NCBI RefSeq assembly: GCF_001577835.2
Contig: NC_029543.1
Location: 186,001 to 250,000, forward strand
Source: Coturnix japonica
Lineage: Eukaryota; Chordata; Aves; Galliformes; Phasianidae
Direction of reading: 5' to 3'
Length of the DNA stretch: 64,000 bases
The notes under the pieces: generated by a model
Told to the model about the DNA's origin: nothing
Databases searched by the model: none
What the model saw: the letters and a program-made list of their open reading frames with translations, nothing else
Program-made: the position numbers and the translations under genes
Shown: positions 48,601 through 64,000 of the stretch, in pieces
Position numbering within the stretch: position 1 is the first letter of the stretch
How the letters are laid out: each line of letters starts with the position of its first letter

Positions 48601-51600
48601 TACTACATATATATACACACACGAGAAGTTCACAATGACACAAATCACGTTCTAGGGACTGAGTGGAGGGAGACCTACAGCAACCACTAGAAAGAAGCTG
48701 CACAAGATCACTCAGCAAAGACAGAGGGAACATGCCAGACTGTGAGGCTGGACAAATTAGGCGATAAAGCTTTAATTATCTTAATATGCATCAATGTGCA
48801 AAACAAATGTGTTCCCACCAGGTGTGGCTCGGTGTGTTCTTGTTCACCCAGTTATGGATTGATGAAGGCTCACGGCCTCCCCAGGAACACCTATGGAGGC
48901 ATGTAGCCATTCCTTCTTCTGATGTGGTCCTATGGATCAAGGCTATGGAAATGCCCGCTCAGAACCAGGCAATCATCGGTATCAACATCAAAGGCAGTTT
49001 ATCCAAAAACTGTAAACAGCAGCACATTCCTCCAAGGAAACCTGGTCACCTTCCCATATGGTGAAGAACCAGTTTCTTCACAGAGATACAACGAATGGCA
49101 CAGCACAGCGTCACTGAACCCCAGTGCAAGAGCGGCTGCTATAACAGCGCCGTGCCCTTGTCCATGTTTTGAGGCAAACAGGAGTTGCTACAGATTGTTT
49201 TTACAAGAGAAAATCTTCAGCCAATTTAAGCTAAAATTACCCCAACCAGTTCAGTACCAACAGCAAGTGCTCGTCTCCCACTGAGTACACAGAAGTTGTA
49301 ACAAACCTTCTGGAGCAGAAACTGAAAATGAACCGGGTCTGCTCCCTGGTGGGAAGAAAAAATACTGCTTTGTGATTCAATGCATACTTAAATGGACAAT
49401 TAAAATATGGGAATCCCTCCGTTTCTACAAGCTGTTCTTTTCTTCACATCAAACACCATCATTCTGTTTGTGGGGAGGGAACCATCACTTCCCTCAGTTA
49501 CTTGCAGTCATTCCATCAGTCTGCCACGCGTCACAGGGTAACAAAAATCAGAAGGCTCCTTTAAAGCAATGTGTTTAATGGGAAGAAGAAACAGTAGCAG
49601 ACCTAATAGGTATTGAAATTAAACAGCCTTAAAATGGGGGGAAAAGGCTCCCTCATCCATAAAAGGCCAAGGTAGTTATTAAAGGTAATGAGAGCATCAG
49701 CAGAAAGTAAGCACGAAACCATGGATAAGCCAAAGCTGCCAGGAATGTTAAGCTGAAAAAAAATAACAGAAAAATCAAAGCAGCTCAAATCTGAACACGG
49801 CGGAGGATAATCCAGAATCACCACAGGGAACCCGCATCAGGAACACTAAATTAATACACAGAGCTAATATAGAGATAATGGCACATCCCAAACAGAATGG
49901 CAGTAGACCGCACTTAATAGCGCCTCTGCAAAGGAGCTACTGTTCTGTTGTTTCCTTAAATTAATACTTCAGTCTAAGTTTCATCATTTTAGGAACACAA
50001 ATTCAACAAGGGAAGTGAAGCATCGGCAGAAAAACCAGTTTGGCACATCAAGGCAGAAGGACGGAACTGCCCCATGTCAGTGCACCCAGAACCTGACAGC
50101 CACGAGAAGTTCCACTGCTCACACAGCCCCAACCCACTGCACACAGTCCCAACGTGAAACTCAGTACGACTGCAAAGTGCCCTTCTACACAGATAGAAAA
50201 AATAAGGTGTCCTACAGACAGCAGGCCAGCTTTAACACAGCGCAGGGATCGGGGAGGGACTGCACAAGCATTGCCTTGAACTCAACACCAAAGAATCCCA
50301 GAACATCCTGAACTGGAAGGGACCCACAGCAGAAGCTCAGAATCAAGACTTAGAAATAAAGAAAGGAAAAAACTGGAAGGGAATAGTGAGCAAAATGTTT
50401 GTATGGAAACGCTCAAGCTTACCTTCCCCATTTAATGCAGAGTATTTTCCAGGCTCAATAACACACAGAACAACTACAATAAGTTGGTTTACATTCACTC
50501 TACACATAAGACTGAATGTCTTGTGCCTGTCCCCTACCTACTCTAATTAGATGTGTTCTTGTTAATTATATTCTGCCTTATATATCAAAAGCATTTATAC
50601 CCTGTTTTCATGTTCCAGCCTCCAGCAACCTCCAACTTCCTACAGCCTGGAGACAGACGTGGTTATTTTGTTTCTAGCACGACTTCATACAGGACAGGAG
50701 ATGCAGGCGTTCCTTATGATTAGAACTACCTAGTTACTTTGAAATCACACCTTACATCACATCATTAAGTTATACAAATGTATTTCGTGACAGTGGCCAA
50801 CACTGATTGCGGGCAGGCGACCTTCCCCCAGCAGATATTGCCATATTTGGTCGACTTCAGCCAAACTGATATATTCAAACTTTCCCCCCGCTGCCACCAT
50901 CAGCAGATCCCTACAGAACAAACAGCCCACACGAGTGGCAGAGCAACCACTTCACAGCGCTGTTGGCTGCCTGCTCCAGCTCAAACTCCACGTTGTCAGT
51001 GGGACTCGTGGCCATACAGGCTGCCTATAACCCGGCCATGCAGGCTGCCTATAACCCGGCCATGCAGGCTGCCTATAACCCGGCCATGCAGGCTGCCCAC
51101 AGGGGGTGATGGCTGGACACGAGGCGCAGTTTCCTCTCAAATCGCGGTGGCAGCAGGTGCCCGTTGGTGCAGGGTCGGAGCGGTGGCGATGCGGCACATG
51201 GGGACACACTGACAGCCGCGATCTCAGCCCATCGCTGCGGTCACACCAGGCGGCTCCGAGCTGCACGGCCCAGGTCAGCCCCCAGCACACGGGGCCGCGC
51301 CGCACATAACGGATCCGGCTCCAACCATTCGCAGGGACTAAGAAACATTTTCTCCACGGAGAAACAAACTTCGCGCAGCCCTTTTGAAACCCCGCAGCGC
51401 CAACAGGGCCCCAAATCCCGGCGGGTTCACAAGTGACAGCGGCTCGGCCCGGAGCAGCGCAACGCCCCGCGCCCACAGCGCAGCGCAGCGCAGCGCGCTC
51501 CTTCCCGCCGGCCACACCCGGCGCAGGCCCGGCCACCGCCCCCCCCCCGGCTCCTTCCCGCCTTTGGGTGACGAGAGCAGCCCGAGCCGCCACGAGCCCG

Positions 51601-52306
51601 TTGTACACACAGCGCCGGCCCCACACAGCCCTATACACACATACAGCCCTATACACACATACAGCCCTATACACACATACAGCCCTATACACACATACAG
51701 CCCTATACACACATATACAGCCCTATACACACATACAGCCCCATGCACACATACAGCCCNNNNNNNNNNNNNNNNNNNNNNNNNNNNNNNNNNNNNNNNN
51801 NNNNNNNNNNNNNNNNNNNNNNNNNNNNNNNNNNNNNNNNNNNNNNNNNNNNNNNNNNNNNNNNNNNNNNNNNNNNNNNNNNNNNNNNNNNNNNNNNNNN
51901 NNNNATACAGCCCCATACACACATATACAGCCCCATACACACATATACAGCCCCATACACACATATACACCCCCACACCCGGAGCCCCATCGCCGCAGAG
52001 GAAGCACGGGCGGCGCTCAGAGCCTCCAGCCCCGCTGCCTGCAATGGAGCGGCCCCACCGGCCCCCAGTGCCTGTGAATGGCCGTGTGAATACACCGGGC
52101 CGTACCTCGCGGGTGGTGACCTCCTCCTTCTCGGAGATCTTCACCAGCAGCCGGTCGTTCTCCAGCTCCAGCGCCCGCACGCGGTCGATGTACACGGCCA
52201 GGCGGTCATTGAGCTGCCGCAGTTCCTCCTTCTCCTGCAGGCGGGAGATGCGGGTCGGTGACAGCGGGGTCCCGCCGGGGGTGCCGCGGATCGGGGTGCC
52301 TGACAT
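42680..52306 (-). CDS. LMNB2: Lamin B2
   Basis: Type V intermediate filament of the nuclear lamina. Twelve exons: 52306-52106, 47602-47466, 47166-47010, 46656-46531, 46209-46039, 45930-45805, 45406-45186, 44937-44646, 44337-44230, 43857-43738, 43284-43183, 42721-42680. The product is 600 residues, the known length of chicken lamin B2. A short head is followed by the coiled-coil rod (about 22-380), ending in the consensus [17 protein letters not shown]. The tail has the nuclear localisation signal GKRRR (about 413-417), a serine-rich run, an Ig-like lamin-tail domain ([19 protein letters not shown] region), an acidic segment and the C-terminal CaaX box CSVM (Cys597) for farnesylation. Human ends CYVM. 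Intron 1 (4.5 kb) holds two minisatellites and an assembly gap. It is distinguished from LMNB1 by the tail sequence and the TIMM13 neighbour. Confidence 0.97.
45474..45620 (-). mobile_element. CR1 LINE 3' end fragment
   Basis: AGAATCACAGAATGGCTTGG then GATGGAAGGGCTCCTAAAGACC and CAGTTCAACTCCCTGCCATGG: the CR1 3' end in reverse orientation, in LMNB2 intron 6. The right limit is approximate. Confidence 0.65.
50287..50330 (-). mobile_element. CR1 LINE 3' tip (short)
   Basis: AAAGAATCCCAGAACATCCTG then AACTGGAAGGGACCCACAG resembles the first 45 bases of a reverse-oriented CR1 3' end. Too short to be certain. Confidence 0.4.
51011..51097. repeat. 24-base minisatellite in LMNB2 intron 1
   Basis: About 3.6 near-identical copies of GCCATGCAGGCTGCCTATAA plus CCCG, at 51011, 51035, 51059 and 51083 (partial). 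The first copy differs by one base. Confidence 0.95.
51624..51980. repeat. 18-20 base minisatellite in LMNB2 intron 1, interrupted by assembly gap
   Basis: Tandem ACAGCCCTATACACACAT units (18 bases) left of the gap and ATACAGCCCCATACACACAT units (20 bases) right of it. The 145 N at 51760-51904 fall inside, so the true array length is unknown. Confidence 0.95.
51760..51904. other. Assembly gap (145 N)
   Basis: A run of N inside the LMNB2 intron 1 minisatellite. The repeat on both sides is the probable cause. Confidence 0.99.
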
Positions 52307-52495
52307 GGCGCTCAGCTCGCGGGCAGCAGCTCATTCAATCCGGCCGCACCGGGGGAGGAGGGAGCGGTAAGATGGCGGACATCGCCTGCCCCGCCGCCGC
52401 GCCGCATGGGAAATGAAGTCTGGGCGCCAAGATGGCCGCGCCGGGAGGAGGGGGCTGGGGCGCCGCCATTTTGTGGGCTGCCCGCGGGCGGTAAG
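52307..52495. promoter_or_regulatory. CpG promoter of LMNB2, possibly bidirectional
   Basis: GC-rich sequence upstream of the LMNB2 ATG. It contains AAGATGGCGGAC (YY1-type) at about 52369 and AAGATGGCCGCG at about 52429, and a divergent consensus donor (GGGCG|GTAAGT) at 52490/52491. A plus-strand ATG at 52432 opens 59 bases in frame to that donor (starting M-A-A-P-G). No downstream exon could be identified, so this may be a divergent noncoding transcript. Confidence 0.5.
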
Positions 52496-53442
52496 TGCGG
52501 CTCCGGGCTCCTTTACATGCATTTAAACCATCGAGGCTGGGAATAAAGCGCGGGGAGAAAAGCTATTTAAAAACCTTGTACATAATAACCTCGGCTGTGA
52601 ATAAAACCGGCTCTGAAAGCAGAGACTGCTCGTTGAGTTCTATTTTTCCCTCCTCGCGTGAGGGAGCGGAGCTGTGGGATCAGCTCGTGTGGCAGCAGGT
52701 GCCGCCCCTGTGCTCCTCACAAACCTCCTACAAACAGGGCTGCCATGATCCCGGGTCGGGCTGCTCAGGGGCACAGTGCACGAAGAGCTTCTGCTCTCCC
52801 AGGGCAGGCGGACAGTTCACAATAAAACCTCGAAGCAGAACGGACAGATACAGCTCCCAGGACGGACAGACAGACTACAGCTCCCAGGGCGCCCCGCCCG
52901 CTGTCTCAGGGCGGTCCGGCCGCGCTCAGGGCCGGGGGCCGCACTAGGGCCGGCCCAGCAGCGGAGCCGCCTCCTCCCTCTTTGTTCCCATCGCTCCGGA
53001 TTTGAAGCTCGGGGCGTCTTTTGAATTTCGGCGCCAGTTGCGAACTGTGCTGATCCAACCGCTGCTGGACGGGCCCCAGGCCCGGCTGTGTGCCAAGGAA
53101 TAACAGTGTGAGCCCTGAGTGACAAACTGCGCTTGGGAGTGTCACCCAACACGAAGCGATCAGTCGTTAAATCTGGTTATATAAAGCTGGGGGGGGAATA
53201 AGGTATTTCAGGAATGCTGGAAGCGGAAACGCTCTTTGGGTCGGCTCGTTTCTCTCGTGTGGTTTGAGATGATGCACATCCATCACAGTTTGCAAATCCT
53301 TCCTCAGCTTCTGCCTCCTTTGGACTGAGCACAGCCCAGCTGCAGGGCTGCCCTCAGCACGAGCTGCAGTCCAAACTCTCCCATTATTGTCAGATTTTTT
53401 TATCCTATAAACTTTGTACATATCAAGATTTTACTGTCTCTT
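52496..53442. other. GC-rich unassigned interval left of the second gap
   Basis: No supported exon. Two SBS-type motifs (ACAGCTCCCAGGACGG and GACTACAGCTCCCAGGGCG near 52850-52895) and a CpG-rich block to about 53100 suggest another promoter, direction unknown. Plus-strand AATAAA occurs near 52544 and 52597. Confidence 0.4.
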
Positions 53443-53462
53443 NNNNNNNNNNNNNNNNNNNN
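53443..53462. other. Assembly gap (20 N)
   Basis: A run of exactly 20 N, possibly a placeholder of unknown true size. Flanking sequences share no repeat. Confidence 0.99.
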
Positions 53463-56000
53463 CGATGACACCACATCACAGCCAAACGTTTTATTTATGC
53501 TTCCTCACACTCGAGGTCTCATATTTTCCACAATATTTATAATGTGCCTTTCTTCAGCAGCAAGCAGAACATTTGCAGGCTTTCATCCTTGTTGGCCTCA
53601 CCTCCTTGTTTGCTGGACGTGTTTGTTCACTTTTCCTCATTGAGAACAAGACATTTGGGGAGTGGGATGGGGAGGCGCCAAGGCTGCTGCCTCCCCCACA
53701 CTGACTCTTGTGGGCAGTGTAGCACAGGTGAAAGCTGTGCACATACAGCTGACACTGATAACAAGGCAGGAGCTTGGAAGTGCTCTGGGCTCTGATGTGC
53801 AGCTCCAGCTCGGATGTACTTGCGACATATCTGGCAATCTGGGTAGGTTAAGCATAAATTCTGGAGACGTCAGATAACGCAGACAGCAGTGGCAGGTTCT
53901 GCCTTGCACCGGGGTGTTTCTTCCCACCAAAGCAATGTAGAGATTGCTTACAGCAGGGAATCAAGACAAAGGAAAACCTCGCACATCAAGCATCTTTTCA
54001 GCTGTTGGCCACTTTACAGTCGGTGTGACAAGTTTTCTGATGCTATCTTGGATTTCATGACGCTGATACTGTCACAAATCTGGGAACACAGCATCTCCGT
54101 TGCTGATTTTTACCTCGGCTGCCTTCCTTTCTCAGCAGCTGCTGCCACATCCTCCATTTGCTCATTCTGCCCCGTATTACTTGGACGTCTTTAATAGTGA
54201 GATTATTTCTGCCTTTCCTGTAGTCATCAAACTTCCCCTCTGCCTCGTGTTCCTTATCTTGCTCTGAACCGCCTGCCTATGTTTAGCTAATTGTCTCAGA
54301 TACTGTCATTAATTTTATTATTATTTTATTAATTTATTAATTATATAAATAAATACATTTATTATATATATATATATATATATAGCAGAGTTTCATTCCA
54401 GCTGACCAATACTGTCCAGCAGGCTGAGAATGGCACCGCACTCCTCATGCTCTGAGCAGTTCAGATTTCCTCAGGACACGAGCAGGTCCCGGTCGTGCTG
54501 GCAGCTGGCAGAGCAGTGCAGGAGGGTGTGGGGCCGCAGCTCCTCTGAGCTCACAAAGCTGGCTTTATCACAAGCAATCCCAGCGCTGCAGGCGCCGAGA
54601 ATCACTCGGATCATTGCAGCCCCACTGGAGCTGTGGGAGGGGAGCGTGCACTGCTCACACCCCGTGCTGCTGTTATATAAAAACTTGGCACTGTTCTCAA
54701 GTGCTGATGAAAACAAACCCCGTGTTTGTTTGTTATGGTCTTCTCACCATTTGGTGCCTTATTTTGAAATGCACCGACCAGCTGCTGGCTCACTGCCCAT
54801 CAGCAGAGCTGTGCCGTGTTGCCATTTTCATTTTTCCAGTCCATGGCTGGTAATGACACCAAGGTGCTCAGGCTCAGCCACCACTTCTATGTTCTTAATG
54901 TGAGGGACACTCAGATTAACCGTAGCTCTACAACAGGCAGCTCTTTGCTGCCTTGAGCTCTGCTCATGACTGTACAAATCAGGTGAGACTTTCCCTACAC
55001 TGTTCTCCTGCTGTGTACTGAATTTTGCAGGCCAGCATCCCCACGTTGCTTGTTCCTCTACCACCCACGGCCTGTGGGTAGTTATGGGTGGGTAGGTGCA
55101 AGAACCAGCTAATTGGGGCAGCCACAAATGACATGAGCTTTAATGGAGTGAATGAGTGGGAGCTGTGGGCTGCCTCAACTTCCAGACAGCAGAATTTCAT
55201 GGTTTTGTAGGACTTTGTTTGTTTCACAGTGTCAGCAGAAATCTTGCATATAAAAGGAATCTCAGTGGATGGGGGGAAGGTGTGGCTTGTTTTTAGTTCT
55301 CACTGCTCTAAGCTGTTAGTAATGGACAATAAGTCACATCAACCTCCCTGTGCTGTCTGCTTTGCCCCTGTCTACCCACTATACCCCTCCTACTAAGCAA
55401 ATACATTTGGAATGATACATCACCTGGTGGTTCTGGTTCAGCGGCCACCGCACCCAGTTTCCCAGCGGTGGGGTCTGCAGAGCTGGAGAGCACCTCCACC
55501 TCGGGGAAGGAGCTGATGGGCACCTGGAGAGCTGCTCAGAGCCTCTGGGCATCAATCACAGCTGCACAGACAGAAAGCAGGACTTCCAGAAGGAGAAAAT
55601 CCTGCCTGAAAAGCCTACATTAGTGCAGGCCGTCTGTGGGCGCTGTGACTGCTCTCCTGTTTGCTTTGCTCTGTCCATGCACAAATCTCATGAATTAGTT
55701 TGCTTCTTCATTCAGTTTTCTGTACCTTGCACAGCTCTGATGCTGACAGTAGCAACACCCTGCCCATACCAACCACTTCATGACCAACCTTCCTGTTCAT
55801 TCTTGTCCAAATGCTTTCTTATGTAAAATCAACAGCACTATTTGCTTTCTACAGGACTCTCCCATTGGTGTATGTACAGGGAACGACCAACAAGTCCTTG
55901 GTGGGCAAATAACCCCATTACTCTTCTCCCTTCTCCTTACGGCAGGTACAGCCCTGAGTTCCACCCTGCAATCCTTAGCTTGTCAGGTGGACCTGCTGTA
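53463..56000. other. Unassigned interval with weak minus-strand coding hints
   Basis: No complete gene seen. On the minus strand, short zinc-finger-like peptides occur at 53698-53763 (C-x2-C-x13-H-x3-C) and 54514-54590 (a C-x5-C-x13-H-x3-H pattern), plus a possible exon at 55431-55523 bounded by AG and GT. A TA-repeat lies at about 54365-54384. These may be exons of a degenerate or diverged gene, or chance. Confidence 0.3.
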
Positions 56001-56828
56001 AGATCTCCCTCTGGGAAGGCATCGCTCTGTGCAGTCCCCTAATTTTACCCCCCTCTTGCTTCGTTCTTCCTGCTTTTCTGGCTTCTCTTGACCTGAGGAC
56101 AAGTGGGAAGCTGTGTTGCACCATCACAGCTGCCTCTGAAGTGGCACAGCCCCTCTCCACCTCTCCACTCCCTCCTTGTCTTCTCACCTCCAAGCCAGCA
56201 CTTACTGCTGCTTCCCTGCACGTATCCATCTTCTCCTCCATGATGGGTGCTTGTTTCCTGCCCTGCATGAGGTCACAATAATGGCATAGCAGCAGATTTA
56301 AGGTATATTGGCCAGTCCCCAAAAGCCCTAGAAGGGTTAAATCATCGCCTCCAGCAGCAGCAGCCACCCGAAATGGCAGCTGCAGGTGGTTCCTTCGCTG
56401 CAGCAGAGGCAGCAGTTGTGCTGGCAGCCGCCCCGTCAGAAGGAACAGACAGGGGCTGTTCTCCAGCTCCTGGAGCAGGTGGGCACAGGGACAGATGCTG
56501 CGGGTCAGCTCAGGCGACAGATTGAGCGATGAGTGTGTGACGGGCTGTGATGGAAGGAGCCCTGCAGGAGGCACAGCGCTATAAATACACCTGGGTGTCC
56601 CTGTTCCTCAGTGTTACAGCAGGGGAACTGCACGGTGAGCAGCCCAGGATCTGCCTGGTGGGAGCCAGGGCTCAGCGCGGGCTGATACAGCGCGTTCCTG
56701 TGCGCTGAGACACACAGAGCAATGAGCAGGAGACGGGCGGCGTCCAAAGGCGGACACAGCCCGCACCGCGCCGGGACCATCACGAGGCGGCACCGTCCCG
56801 CCATCATTAGGCGGTACAACTCCGCCAC
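56000..56828 (-). CDS. Uncharacterised open frames head to head with RPL36 (doubtful)
   Basis: On the minus strand a start at 56778 (MVPARCGLCPPLDAARLLL) gives a hydrophobic, signal-peptide-like N-terminus (AARLLLIALCVSA). It is followed by a donor-like CACCCAG|GTGTAT near 56592. A second open stretch (56574-56000) begins after an acceptor-like CCTCCTGCAG and reads ELTRSICPCAHLLQELENSP onward. I recognise neither. The first frame can be extended upstream to 56828. The CpG block shared with RPL36 could drive it. It could equally be chance open frames in GC-rich DNA; an unspliced or spliced product is not decidable here. Confidence 0.25.
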
Positions 56829-56829
56829 C

Positions 56830-57060
56830 CCGCGGCCGCCCCGCGCCGCGCTCCGTCTCTATGGTCACACTGAGGGACAGAGCGCCCTCTGGGGGCGGAA
56901 GTTCCGGGCCGGAAGTTCTGCTGTCCCATCACGCCGCGCGCTCTTTCCTTCCGGTGCGACGGCAGCGGCGGAGTCGCAGGTTGGTGCCGGGGTGTCGCGT
57001 TGTGGATCCGCGTCCATCCGGGTCCATCCGCGTCCATCCGCGCCCGGGGCGGGTCGGGGC
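56830..57060. promoter_or_regulatory. RPL36 promoter and 5'TOP leader exon
   Basis: A CpG-rich promoter with ETS cores (CGGAAGTTCCGG and CCGGAAGTTC at 56896-56918). A pyrimidine tract CTCTTTCCTTCC at 56941-56952 fits the 5' terminal oligopyrimidine start typical of ribosomal protein genes. The noncoding exon 1 would run to 56979 with donor GTTGGT. Intron 1 then shows short GTCCATCC(G) repeats near 57010-57045. Confidence 0.7.
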
Positions 57061-57149
57061 CGCCATCTGCGGCCGGGGGGGGTCGGCCCGGGACCGGCAG
57101 TGGGGTTTGGCCGGGCCGGGCTTGGCGCTGAGCGCTCTGTTCCGCAGAC

Positions 57150-58497
<1,348 letters not shown>

Positions 58498-58516
58498 GTT
58501 GTACAGCCCGGAGCTC

Positions 58517-58522
58517 AATAAA
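58517..58522 (+). promoter_or_regulatory. Polyadenylation signal, RPL36
   Basis: AATAAA 20 bases past the RPL36 stop (AGCTCAATAAAACCC), the short 3'UTR typical of ribosomal protein genes. Confidence 0.9.
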
Positions 58523-58703
58523 ACCCTTTCTAACAACAGCAGCGTAATGACTCAGTGCTGGACCTGCTTCAGTCCGTAGGGCCGGGGTGGCTTCTGGGGT
58601 TGTGCTGACAATCCCTACAATATGGTGATCTGGAATTATGTTTCATTTCCTTCTTCCACCCTTTCCACACTCACATTCCTCTGGTAAAATCTCACAGCTT
58701 AAT

Positions 58704-58709
58704 TTTATT
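58704..58709 (-). promoter_or_regulatory. Polyadenylation signal, LONP1 (candidate)
   Basis: Minus-strand AATAAA about 177 bases past the LONP1 stop, in the 360-base spacer between the two convergent genes. Nothing else is seen in that spacer. Confidence 0.6.
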
Positions 58710-58885
58710 GGAAACACTTAAGTTGGATCATAATTCAATATTAAAGGGGGAGAAATGCACTATTCCACCAAAGCCCTCGCTCACTCCAGCAGCTGCGCAG
58801 CAGCAATAGCTCCGTGTCCCACGTCAGGATCAGCCCATGTCAGAGCACTGAGGGACAAACCGCCTCCAGTCCCAGGTGCTGGGCA

Positions 58886-64000
<5,115 letters not shown>

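Larger units (their letters stand above)
47603..52105. other. LMNB2 intron 1
   Basis: A 4.5-kb intron without supported nested genes. A plus-strand open frame at 48786-49064 (92 codons) matches nothing I know and lacks splice or promoter support. The 5' part (about 51230 to the exon) is CpG-rich and belongs to the LMNB2 promoter region. Minisatellites and a gap are listed separately. Confidence 0.5.

Noticed and set aside
48786-49064. 92-codon plus-strand open frame in LMNB2 intron 1
   Set aside because: Matches no family I know, lacks a promoter or splice context, and length is not remarkable for this composition.

Overview
This window is avian nuclear DNA, most likely from chicken or a close galliform. 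The protein-coding exons are vertebrate and have GT-AG introns. The interspersed repeats are CR1 LINE fragments plus one Galluhop-like mariner, as expected of a bird. Short introns, CpG-rich promoters and many GC-rich minisatellites suggest a gene-dense microchromosome. The gene set corresponds to human 19p13, whose chicken counterpart is chromosome 28. There are two assembly gaps: 145 N at 51760-51904 and 20 N at 53443-53462.

Layout from left to right: (1) the 3' part of a ceramide synthase, best match CERS4 (+, 303-4905); (2) a mariner copy in its 3' flank; (3) a 563-residue BTB-BACK-Kelch gene (-, 6639-8977) that I cannot name; (4) LSM7 (-, 10409-11898), head to head with SPPL2B (+, 12148-19189) across a 249-base ETS-rich promoter; (5) a 5-kb SPPL2B 3'UTR; (6) TMPRSS9/polyserase-1 (+, 27849-36662), complete in 19 exons; (7) TIMM13 (-, 37215-37709), convergent with TMPRSS9; (8) lamin B2, LMNB2 (-, 42680-52306), complete in 12 exons with a long 3'UTR; (9) a poorly resolved 4.6-kb interval with CpG promoters and weak coding hints; (10) RPL36 (+, 57150-58497); (11) LONP1 (-, 58886 to the right edge), with 15 exons present and the N-terminal part off the window.

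The genes do not form a pathway. Four functional groups sit together: ER membrane lipid synthesis and intramembrane proteolysis (CERS4, SPPL2B), a type II membrane multi-protease (TMPRSS9), mitochondrial import and quality control (TIMM13, LONP1), and RNA, ribosome and nuclear-lamina housekeeping (LSM7, RPL36, LMNB2). Exon coordinates were set by hand from splice consensus and reading phase. Each complete gene closes in frame from start to stop, and lengths match the expected families: LSM7 103 aa, RPL36 105 aa, LMNB2 600 aa, SPPL2B 596 aa, TIMM13 101 aa, TMPRSS9 1114 aa.

The most interesting points are a second complete LDL-receptor class A module in TMPRSS9 that I do not recall in the human protein; a minisatellite containing the TIMM13 stop codon; an ETS-core-rich tandem array in the short LMNB2-TIMM13 interval, which corresponds in position to the human lamin B2 replication origin; several G-rich or purine-rich minisatellites in introns; and two probable synteny junctions relative to human, each containing genes or fragments I could not name. 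I found no tRNA, rRNA, CRISPR array, endogenous retrovirus or toxin gene.
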